Assembly: GCA_017983845.1 (NCBI GenBank)
Contig: JAGOAO010000010.1
Coordinates: forward strand, 1 to 56,911
Origin: Sediminibacterium sp.
Lineage (GTDB): Bacteria > Bacteroidota > Bacteroidia > Chitinophagales > Chitinophagaceae
Direction of reading: 5' to 3'
DNA: 56,911 nt
The notes beneath the pieces are model-generated. The model worked only from the letters and a program-made list of their open reading frames with translations, was not told the origin of the DNA and ran no database searches. Within the stretch, counting starts at the first letter, position 1. Every line of letters begins with the position of its first letter. Shown here piece after piece: positions 1 through 6,165 of this stretch. The position numbers and the translations under genes were made by a program.

Positions 1-620
1 GCACCTTCTGGTTCTCCTGCATACACTTTTAACCCAGGTTTAAAATAGTGTGCGCCTAAACAGGTGCCAGACAATAAGCCGCCACCACCAACCGGAGTCA
101 CCACCATGTCTAGATCAGGAATGGATTCAATTATTTCTTTGACACAGGTTGCTTGCCCTGTAATGACTTCATCATTATCGTAAGGGTGTATAAATGTTGC
201 ACCAGTGTTGTCTACAATTTCTTGAAGCGTAGTTTCTCTTGCTATTTGGTTGGATGCACAAATGGTGACTTCTGCACCATATCCTCTAACTGCATTTACT
301 TTCACTTGTGGAGAGGATTCGGGCATGACGATATATGCTTTGACGCCTAACATCTTAGCTGCAAAAGCCAAAGCTTGCGCATGGTTACCTGAAGAATGCG
401 TGGCAACGCCCTTGCTCAATTGTTCAGTGGTTAATTGTAGGCTTGCATTCATGCCGCCTCTAATTTTAAAAGCACCTATTTTTTGAAAATTCTCACATTT
501 AAAATACAAGTCTAATCCATACTGCTCATTGATGCTTTTATTGGTCATGATTGGAGTGGTATGGATATAAGGGGCAATCCTAGCTGCAGCTGATTCGATA
601 GAGGCTTTTGTAATTTTCAT
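1..620 (-). CDS. Threonine/serine dehydratase (PLP fold type II), 3' part cut by the window edge
   Basis: This gene reads leftward out of the window, so only its first 206 codons are present. It should deaminate threonine or serine to the 2-oxo acid in the cytoplasm with pyridoxal phosphate. The visible part shows the family's features: a KIGAFKIRGG segment around residues 42-51 carrying the Schiff-base lysine, an SSGNHAQALA motif near residue 67, and the glycine-rich VGGGGLLSG phosphate loop near residue 179. The ATG at 618-620 starts MKITKASIESAA, a normal beginning for the family. Without the C-terminus I cannot say whether an ACT regulatory domain is present, so biosynthetic IlvA, catabolic TdcB and serine racemase remain possible. 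It is divergent from the amino-acid permease next door. Confidence 0.8.
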   Translation of the reverse strand, partial: MKITKASIESAAARIAPYIHTTPIMTNKSINEQYGLDLYFKCENFQKIGAFKIRGGMNASLQLTTEQLSKGVATHSSGNHAQALAFAAKMLGVKAYIVMPESSPQVKVNAVRGYGAEVTICASNQIARETTLQEIVDNTGATFIHPYDNDEVITGQATCVKEIIESIPDLDMVVTPVGGGGLLSGTCLGAHYFKPGLKVYAGEPEG

Positions 621-656
621 AGAATGAATTTAAACATTATTTCCTTATCTTGAATC

Positions 657-1961
657 ATGCAAATTGAGCAAAAAAAAATAGGCGTTTGGACAAGCACTTC
701 GCTTGTTGTAGGGAATATGATTGGGGCGGGTGTTTTCTTAATGCCTTCGGCGCTAGCCAGTTTTGGAAGCATCAGTTTGATTGGTTGGGTATTTTCTGCA
801 CTCGGTGCCATTGTGATTGCCAAAGTGTTTGCTAGCTTAAGTAAATTGGTTCCTTCTTCAGACGGTGGGCCTTATGCTTTTTCAAAAGCTGGATTGGGCG
901 ATTTTGCAGGTTTCTTGGTGGGTTGGGGTTATTTAATTTCAGTTTGGACAACCAATGCGGCCATCGCAGTTTCATTAGTGAGTGCCCTGAGTACTTTTTT
1001 TCCAATCCTTGGCCAAAATGCAATTTTGTCCTTGTCAGTGGGGCTTGCTTTTTTATGGTTGCTCACATGGGTGAATACATTGGGGGTTTTTGCATCCGGA
1101 AGAGTGCAGTTGATCACTACAATACTTAAAATAGTGCCACTAGCGTTGGTTGCAATTGGGGGCCTTATATTTTTAGATGTCAAAAATTTACTCCCTTTTA
1201 ATATGAGTGGCACAAGCAGTTGGCAAGCCATCACAGCTACTACTACATTGACATTTTTTGCTTTTTTAGGGATTGAGTGTGCGACTATTCCTGCTTCAAG
1301 TGTAGAAAATCCTGGTGAAAATATTTCAAAAGCCACTATGCGTGGTGTGTGGATTGCTGCAGGTATTTATTTATTAAGCACTGCAGCTGTAATGGGTATG
1401 ATTCCAGCAGAGGCACTAAAAATTTCTATTACCCCTTTTGCAGATGCGGCAGAAAAAATTTATGGTCATGGTGCTAAGTACTGGGTGAGTGCAGGTGCTG
1501 CCATTGCTGCTTTTGGTGCATTGAATGGTTTTATATTAGTGCAAGGTCAAATGCCATTTGCAATGGCTAAGGATAAATTATTTCCCGCATTTTTTGTTCA
1601 ACAAAATAAAAAGGGGGTCCCTGTAAACGGCGTGGTTGTATCCAGTCTTATTATTACGGCATTGATGTTCATGAATCAGTCAAAAAATTTAGCCAGTCAG
1701 TTTAAGTTATTGATTCTGCTTTCTACATTTTTCACTTTATTACCTTATTTATTTACTACAGTATCTTATTTAATTATTAGGGCGAAAAATGCCACAACAT
1801 TTTCTAAAAGCAAAACATTTGCTGCAGTGTTAGTTAGCTTAGCGGCATTCGTTTTTTCTATGTGGATGATCATAGGTGCTGGACAAGAAATTGTCTATTG
1901 GGGATTCATCATGTTAATGATGGGCGTGCCTTTTTATGTCTATATGGTTTATAAAAAATAA
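657..1961 (+). CDS. APC-superfamily amino-acid permease/antiporter
   Basis: A 434-residue polytopic inner-membrane protein with about 12 hydrophobic segments. It carries the APC signature GNMIGAGVF at residues 19-27 in the first helix, the unwound-helix motif that contacts the substrate amine and carboxylate. The GGPYAF segment near residue 71 and the length fit the basic amino-acid/polyamine antiporter (APA, AdiC-like) group; the substrate cannot be read from the sequence. The start is a plain ATG without an evident ribosome binding site. Its 3' end overlaps the 3' end of the convergent CLC gene by 13 bases (1949-1961), so no terminator fits between them. It lies beside a divergent threonine/serine dehydratase, which suggests but does not prove an amino-acid catabolism role. 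Confidence 0.85.
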   Translation: MQIEQKKIGVWTSTSLVVGNMIGAGVFLMPSALASFGSISLIGWVFSALGAIVIAKVFASLSKLVPSSDGGPYAFSKAGLGDFAGFLVGWGYLISVWTTNAAIAVSLVSALSTFFPILGQNAILSLSVGLAFLWLLTWVNTLGVFASGRVQLITTILKIVPLALVAIGGLIFLDVKNLLPFNMSGTSSWQAITATTTLTFFAFLGIECATIPASSVENPGENISKATMRGVWIAAGIYLLSTAAVMGMIPAEALKISITPFADAAEKIYGHGAKYWVSAGAAIAAFGALNGFILVQGQMPFAMAKDKLFPAFFVQQNKKGVPVNGVVVSSLIITALMFMNQSKNLASQFKLLILLSTFFTLLPYLFTTVSYLIIRAKNATTFSKSKTFAAVLVSLAAFVFSMWMIIGAGQEIVYWGFIMLMMGVPFYVYMVYKK

Positions 1962-3196
1962 GGAGCGATAGCCTTTTTGATTTTCCCTAAAGGCCTTCCT
2001 TCGTAAATGTTGCTTGTTCCTGAAATGAGGTAAGTGATGAAACAAATAAAGGTTATATAAAAGCTATACTCAAAACCATAAAGTTCAACGCCTAGTAGGA
2101 TAGCGCTGACTACACAATGTGTAGCACCTGCAAAAACGGCAATCAATCCTAGTCCGGCCAATAAGCTGATGGGCAAGGGGATAAATGCTACCAAGGCACT
2201 TCCTAAAACGGCACCTATAAAAAACAAAGGGGTCACTTCGCCACCTTTGAATCCAGCACTTAAAATGAAACTAGTGAGTAATAATTTGATTAAAAAGTCA
2301 AAACTTGCTTGTTGATGTACAAATGCATCTGAAATAGTTTGTAGCCCAAGCCCGGTCATTTTTCCTTGGCCTGTTAAGTAAATATAAACAGCGAAAATTG
2401 TTCCTCCAATGATAGGTCTTAAAATGGGAGACGCGATTTTTGAAAATAGTGTTGAAAATAATTTACCAGATTGAATAAATAACAATGCAGCTAAGCCAAA
2501 AAGCAATCCTGAGATGGTCAACCATCCTATCGTGCTTAAATTGTAATCACTAAAAGAGACGATTGCGTAATGTGCATGTTGAATCCCCCAGCTGATACAG
2601 ATAAAGTCTGCGAGATATGCTGTCAATAAACTTGGGAAGATATAAAACCACTTTGTTTTCCTAAACCCAAAGAATTCAAAAGCAAAAATACTAGCAGCCA
2701 AGGGTGTGCCAAAAACACCTGCAAATCCTGCACTTATTCCAATACAAGTAAGCAGTCTTTGTTCTGGTTTATCTAAACTAAACCATCTATTCATTTGGCT
2801 AGCCAAACTGGCGCCCATTTGAACCGCTGTACCTTCTCTCCCTGCTGAACCGCCACCCCAATGTGTAAAAAGGGTGCCTATCAATACAAGTGGAGTTAAA
2901 AGCATTGGGATGATTGGTTTTTTTGTTTCCACTGCTTCTTCTTTGAAAAACCTAGCCATAATAAACCTATTACCATTCCCAAGTTCAGGTCCTGTTTTAG
3001 CATACAATAATGCAACGAATCCGCCCATTAAAGGCAGGCAAAAGAGCAGCCAAGAATGGGTCAGATTTAGCTTAGTGACAAAGTCCAAGGTCCATAAAAA
3101 TCCGGCAGCGGCCGATCCAATTAGTAGACTGCAAAGCGGTATAAGAAAAACCCACTTGTATGATTTGGATAATTTTGAAGAATCTAGTAATTGCAT
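1949..3196 (-). CDS. CLC-family antiporter, fluoride (CLC-F) type
   Basis: A 415-residue CLC membrane protein counted from the ATG at 3194-3196. A TTG 69 bases upstream would extend it, but that extension is not hydrophobic and a -7 promoter box lies inside it. The gating glutamate sits in GGSAGREGT (E121 from this ATG). Two features match the fluoride/proton antiporter branch rather than chloride CLCs: GREGT in place of GREGP, and KGGEVTPLFFIGA in the third motif. The first selectivity motif reads GNGNR, not the chloride-type GSGIP. The likely role is export of toxic fluoride in exchange for protons. No CBS domains follow. I looked for a fluoride riboswitch upstream and saw none. Family is confident; fluoride specificity is inferred from motifs. 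Confidence 0.82.
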   Translation of the reverse strand: MQLLDSSKLSKSYKWVFLIPLCSLLIGSAAAGFLWTLDFVTKLNLTHSWLLFCLPLMGGFVALLYAKTGPELGNGNRFIMARFFKEEAVETKKPIIPMLLTPLVLIGTLFTHWGGGSAGREGTAVQMGASLASQMNRWFSLDKPEQRLLTCIGISAGFAGVFGTPLAASIFAFEFFGFRKTKWFYIFPSLLTAYLADFICISWGIQHAHYAIVSFSDYNLSTIGWLTISGLLFGLAALLFIQSGKLFSTLFSKIASPILRPIIGGTIFAVYIYLTGQGKMTGLGLQTISDAFVHQQASFDFLIKLLLTSFILSAGFKGGEVTPLFFIGAVLGSALVAFIPLPISLLAGLGLIAVFAGATHCVVSAILLGVELYGFEYSFYITFICFITYLISGTSNIYEGRPLGKIKKAIAPYFL

Positions 3197-3202
3197 GCTT
3201 GG

Positions 3203-3210
3203 CAAAAATA
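3203..3210 (-). promoter_or_regulatory. Candidate -7 promoter box of the CLC gene
   Basis: On the minus strand this reads TATTTTTG, a perfect match to the Bacteroidetes -7 element TAnnTTTG, and it ends 6 bases before the ATG at 3196. I see no good -33 TTTG at 19-21 bases. If used, the mRNA would have almost no 5' leader, which favours the ATG at 3196 over the upstream TTG. Confidence 0.4.
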
Positions 3211-3326
3211 ACAATTTAGATCCTATGAATGCTCTCGAATACCCAATTACAGCGCCTTTTGTCAATTTTTGGTAAATTAACTAACAAAATGGTGTTTGTA
3301 TTTGTTTGAACGATATATTCGCAATA

Positions 3327-3647
3327 ATGATAAAAAAGCTGATTGGATCTCTCCTCCTAATTGTATTAACGACCCAGGTTTTTCCTGTGGACGGGATACA
3401 GTTTTGGACCAAGCTAATCCAAGGGAAAGCACAAATATCAACAACGGACCTAATTGCTTTAGAGGAAGAAGAGGTGGAGGAAATTCAATTCAAATTGAAA
3501 AATATTGAATCCAATCATTCTCTTTATTTCGAAAGTCAAGCTAGAATTTTATCTGATCAAGCGGCACATTCAATCATAGCTACGATGGGCAAAGCGGTGG
3601 ATAGAAATGACCCCATCCTGATACCGCCTCCCAATCCTTCGGTTTAA
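3327..3647 (+). CDS. Small exported or membrane-anchored protein of unknown function
   Basis: A 106-residue protein from the ATG at 3327; an upstream in-frame TTG at 3306 is less likely. It begins MIKKLIGSLLLIVL, a lysine-plus-hydrophobic segment that looks like a signal peptide or single membrane anchor. The rest is polar, with a run of glutamates (EEEEVEEIQ) in the middle and a proline-rich end (ILIPPPNPSV). A box resembling the -7 element, TATATTCG at 3314-3321, lies 5 bases before the ATG. I recognise no family. It stands divergent from the CLC gene and 150 bases upstream of the SulP gene. Confidence 0.55.
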   Translation: MIKKLIGSLLLIVLTTQVFPVDGIQFWTKLIQGKAQISTTDLIALEEEEVEEIQFKLKNIESNHSLYFESQARILSDQAAHSIIATMGKAVDRNDPILIPPPNPSV

Positions 3648-3659
3648 TTACTTAAATTT

Positions 3660-3734
3660 ATGTCGATTTCCTACATGAGCGCTTTTGGCGATCATGTCTT
3701 AGGTGAAAAAGTCGCCCCATTCAAAATGAACTGA
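3660..3734 (+). other. Possible 24-codon ORF in the SulP leader
   Basis: In the 151-base gap before the SulP gene an ATG at 3660 opens 24 codons ending in TGA at 3732-3734 (MSISYMSAFGDHVLGEKV then six more). It has no recognisable homology and no clear ribosome binding site. It could be a leader peptide, a small protein, a remnant or chance. It partly overlaps the inverted repeats at 3719-3772. Confidence 0.2.
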
Positions 3735-3772
3735 CACTAGTGCCTCATTATTGGGCTATTAGTTCAATGAAT
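3719..3772 (+). repeat. Nested inverted repeats in the SulP 5' leader
   Basis: ATTCA (3719-3723) pairs with TGAAT (3768-3772), and inside it TGAACT (3727-3732) pairs with AGTTCA (3761-3766). Between them GCC and GGC (3742-3744 and 3753-3755) could add a short inner helix. There is no T-run, so this is not a simple terminator. It could be a structured mRNA leader or an operator for the SulP-carbonic anhydrase operon. AT-rich DNA can give such pairs by chance. Confidence 0.3.
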
Positions 3773-3798
3773 CATATAACGACAATTTAATTTTTAAA

Positions 3799-5310
3799 AT
3801 GAATTTACATCAACCATCACAAGGTTTAAGTTTCAAATATTTGAAGGAAGATTTGCCTGCGGGCCTAGTCGTTTTTTTAGTTGCATTGCCTTTGTGTTTA
3901 GGTATTGCGTTGGCATCGGGAGCACCATTGTTTTCGGGTATCATAGCTGGAATTATTGGCGGCATTGTGGTCGCTTTTGCAAGTGGATCTGCATTGAGTG
4001 TGAGTGGTCCTGCTGCGGGACTGACCGTGATTGTTTTAAATGGAATAACTACTTTAGGTGCCTATGATCAATTCTTAGTTGCAGTTGTTATTGCCGGAAT
4101 AATTCAAATTCTATTAGGCTATTTAAAAGCCGGCGTAATTGGTTATTATTTTCCATCCAGTGTGATTAAGGGTATGTTAGCGGCAATTGGAATTATTTTA
4201 ATTTTAAAACAAGCACCTATTGCAATTGGATATGACAAAACAGCCTCAGTACCTTATCATTTTGGTTCTATGATCATTGCGGGCATTTCGATTGCAATTA
4301 TTTTGTTTTGGGACTTGCCTAAATTAAAAAAGTATGGCTTCTTTAAATTTGTACCAGGTGCTTTAATAGCGGTTATTGTAGGCGTTTCCTTAAATGCTAT
4401 TTTTACACAATACCAACCAGCATGGGCTTTGTCTGCAAATGCATTGGTTAAATTGCCAGTGGCAAAGAACAGCACTGAATTCATTGGACAATTTACCCTG
4501 CCTAATTTAAGTGCATTAGGCAACTATCAGGTTTACGTGATTGCGATTACCATTGCAATTATTGCTAGCCTAGAATCATTATTAAGCACAGAGGCAGGTG
4601 ACAAGCTTGACCCATACAAAAGAGTGACACCAACTAATAGAGAATTAAAAGCACAAGGGATTGGTAACGTAATCTCCGGTTTAATAGGAGGTCTTCCAAT
4701 GACAGCTGTGATCGTACGTACTTCTGCAAATGTAAATGCAGGAGCAAAAACAAAATTATCTGCTGTTGTTCATGGCTTATTACTTTTGATAAGTGTGGTT
4801 GCTTTTGCAACTGTATTAAATCAAATTCCTTTAGCTTGTTTAGCTGCAGTATTGTTAGTGGTGGGGTATAAGCTTGCGAAAGTGGCCTTGTTCAAAGAAA
4901 TGTACAAGTTAGGATGGGAGCAATTTGTGCCATTTATTGTAACAGTTGTGGCTATTCAGTTTAGTGATTTATTAAAAGGGATTGCATTGGGCATGTTGGT
5001 TGCGATTTTTTACATCCTTAGAACCAACTATCGCCGTGATTATGAAATACATCATGATAAAAAATCAGAAGGGGGCGCCATCACTATCCAACTTTCAGAA
5101 CATGTAACTTTTATTAACAAAGGGAGTATTGCAAAAAAATTAGCGGATATTGAGGTGGGCACATCGGTGACGATTGATGCCACTGGTTCGCATTATATCG
5201 ACTTAGATGTACTTGAAATCATTTATGATTTTGAAGTATCAGCTAAATTAAAAAACATCAAAGTGAATTTAGTGAATATGCCTGCAAGGGTCGCGATGTC
5301 TGGGCACTAG
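3799..5310 (+). CDS. SulP-family inorganic anion transporter with C-terminal STAS domain, likely bicarbonate uptake
   Basis: A 503-residue inner-membrane transporter. The first ~400 residues are very hydrophobic, with the SulP opening (DLPAGLVVFLVALPLCLGIA) and the motif GLIGGLPMTAVIVRTSANVN near residues 293-312. A short C-terminal region contains DATGSHYIDLDVLEII, the core of a STAS domain, which in this family modulates transport. The gene directly after it, 52 bases on, is a beta-carbonic anhydrase. SulP transporters paired with carbonic anhydrase are a recurrent arrangement and usually taken to mean bicarbonate transport, so bicarbonate is a better guess here than sulfate. Substrate remains inferred. 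The operon ends at the terminator at 6026-6057. Confidence 0.88.
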   Translation: MNLHQPSQGLSFKYLKEDLPAGLVVFLVALPLCLGIALASGAPLFSGIIAGIIGGIVVAFASGSALSVSGPAAGLTVIVLNGITTLGAYDQFLVAVVIAGIIQILLGYLKAGVIGYYFPSSVIKGMLAAIGIILILKQAPIAIGYDKTASVPYHFGSMIIAGISIAIILFWDLPKLKKYGFFKFVPGALIAVIVGVSLNAIFTQYQPAWALSANALVKLPVAKNSTEFIGQFTLPNLSALGNYQVYVIAITIAIIASLESLLSTEAGDKLDPYKRVTPTNRELKAQGIGNVISGLIGGLPMTAVIVRTSANVNAGAKTKLSAVVHGLLLLISVVAFATVLNQIPLACLAAVLLVVGYKLAKVALFKEMYKLGWEQFVPFIVTVVAIQFSDLLKGIALGMLVAIFYILRTNYRRDYEIHHDKKSEGGAITIQLSEHVTFINKGSIAKKLADIEVGTSVTIDATGSHYIDLDVLEIIYDFEVSAKLKNIKVNLVNMPARVAMSGH

Positions 5311-5362
5311 ATAGCATAAGTCTATCCAATTTCATTCCTTCATTCAATTAAAAACAACAACA

Positions 5363-5995
5363 ATGGAACAATCCTATAAAAGGTTAATAGAAAACAATAA
5401 ATCATGGGTGGCAGAACAATTACAACTAGACCCATTATTTTTCGAGAAATTATCAAAAGGACAATCTCCTGAATATTTATGGATTGGTTGTTCAGATAGC
5501 AGGGTGCCTGCCGAGTCTATTACTGGCACGGACCCTGGAGAAATGTTTGTACATCGTAATATTGCTAACATGGTGGTCCACAGCGATATGAATATGTTAA
5601 GTGTACTGTCTTATGCAGTAGATGTATTAAAAGTGAAACATATCATAGTTTGCGGACATTATGGATGTGGCGGTGTGATTGCAGCCATGAAAAATCAACA
5701 GTTTGGCTTAATTGACAACTGGCTTCGTCATATTAAAGATGTGTATCGTTTTCACTATCAAGAATTGGATGCTATTGAAGACGAAACATTAAGAGCAAGG
5801 AGATTTGTAGAAGTGAATGTACAAGAGCAGGTTCATGATTTAGGAAAAACATCTATTGTTCAAAATGCTTGGAAACGAGGACAACATTTGCATTTACATG
5901 GCTGGGTATATGACATTCATGACGGATTGATCAATGATCTAGGGGTTAATTTTACATGCACCAAAGATTTGCATACTGTGTATCATTTAGATTAA
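5363..5995 (+). CDS. can: Beta-class carbonic anhydrase
   Basis: A 210-residue cytoplasmic zinc enzyme that interconverts CO2 and bicarbonate. The beta-class zinc ligands and catalytic dyad are all visible: C43 with D45 and R47 in CSDSRVPAE, then H99 and C102 in CGHYGCGG. The length is typical of the bacterial CynT/Can type. It is the second gene of a two-gene operon with the SulP transporter, so it probably equilibrates transported bicarbonate with CO2 for carboxylases. A strong intrinsic terminator follows 30 bases after the stop. Confidence 0.95.
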   Translation: MEQSYKRLIENNKSWVAEQLQLDPLFFEKLSKGQSPEYLWIGCSDSRVPAESITGTDPGEMFVHRNIANMVVHSDMNMLSVLSYAVDVLKVKHIIVCGHYGCGGVIAAMKNQQFGLIDNWLRHIKDVYRFHYQELDAIEDETLRARRFVEVNVQEQVHDLGKTSIVQNAWKRGQHLHLHGWVYDIHDGLINDLGVNFTCTKDLHTVYHLD

Positions 5996-6025
5996 CAAAT
6001 TGTTATCAATCGTATAAAAAACTTT

Positions 6026-6057
6026 AAAAGGCGTTTCTATAGAAACGCCTTTTTTTT
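6026..6057 (+). terminator. Intrinsic terminator after the carbonic anhydrase gene
   Basis: A perfect 28-base palindrome: AAAAGGCGTTTCTA (6026-6039) and TAGAAACGCCTTTT (6040-6053), followed by more T residues to 6057. Its GC-rich core and flanking A and T runs make it a clear terminator, possibly working in both directions. Confidence 0.93.
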
Positions 6058-6097
6058 ACAACTGGTTGAATGGATTGGTTTTGCAATGATAATATTA

Positions 6098-6125
6098 AGT
6101 TCATGTTAAGGTAACAATTAGGTAA
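6098..6125 (+). promoter_or_regulatory. Three 11-bp-spaced direct repeats upstream of the TonB receptor gene
   Basis: AGTTCA (6098-6103), AGGTAA (6109-6114) and AGGTAA (6120-6125) lie exactly 11 bases apart, so one helical face is repeated. A weak -7 box, GATCTTTG at 6137-6144, follows, and the last repeats sit where a -33 element would be. This is the geometry of an OmpR/PhoB-type activator site. The bound regulator is unknown. Confidence 0.42.
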
Positions 6126-6165
6126 TATGTGATTTTGATCTTTGCGGTATAAATAAATATATATC

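Noticed and set aside
929..1336. A 135-codon antisense frame within the permease gene, and many similar overlapping frames elsewhere.
   Set aside because: They lie wholly inside genes with clear homology on the opposite strand or in another frame and show no protein features of their own.
3197..3265. A longer CLC protein from TTG at 3265.
   Set aside because: The extra 23 residues do not resemble CLC N-termini, and a -7 promoter box lies inside the extension.
3197..3326. A fluoride riboswitch before the CLC-F-like gene.
   Set aside because: Neither strand shows the conserved GGNGAUGG-type core, and the predicted mRNA has almost no leader.
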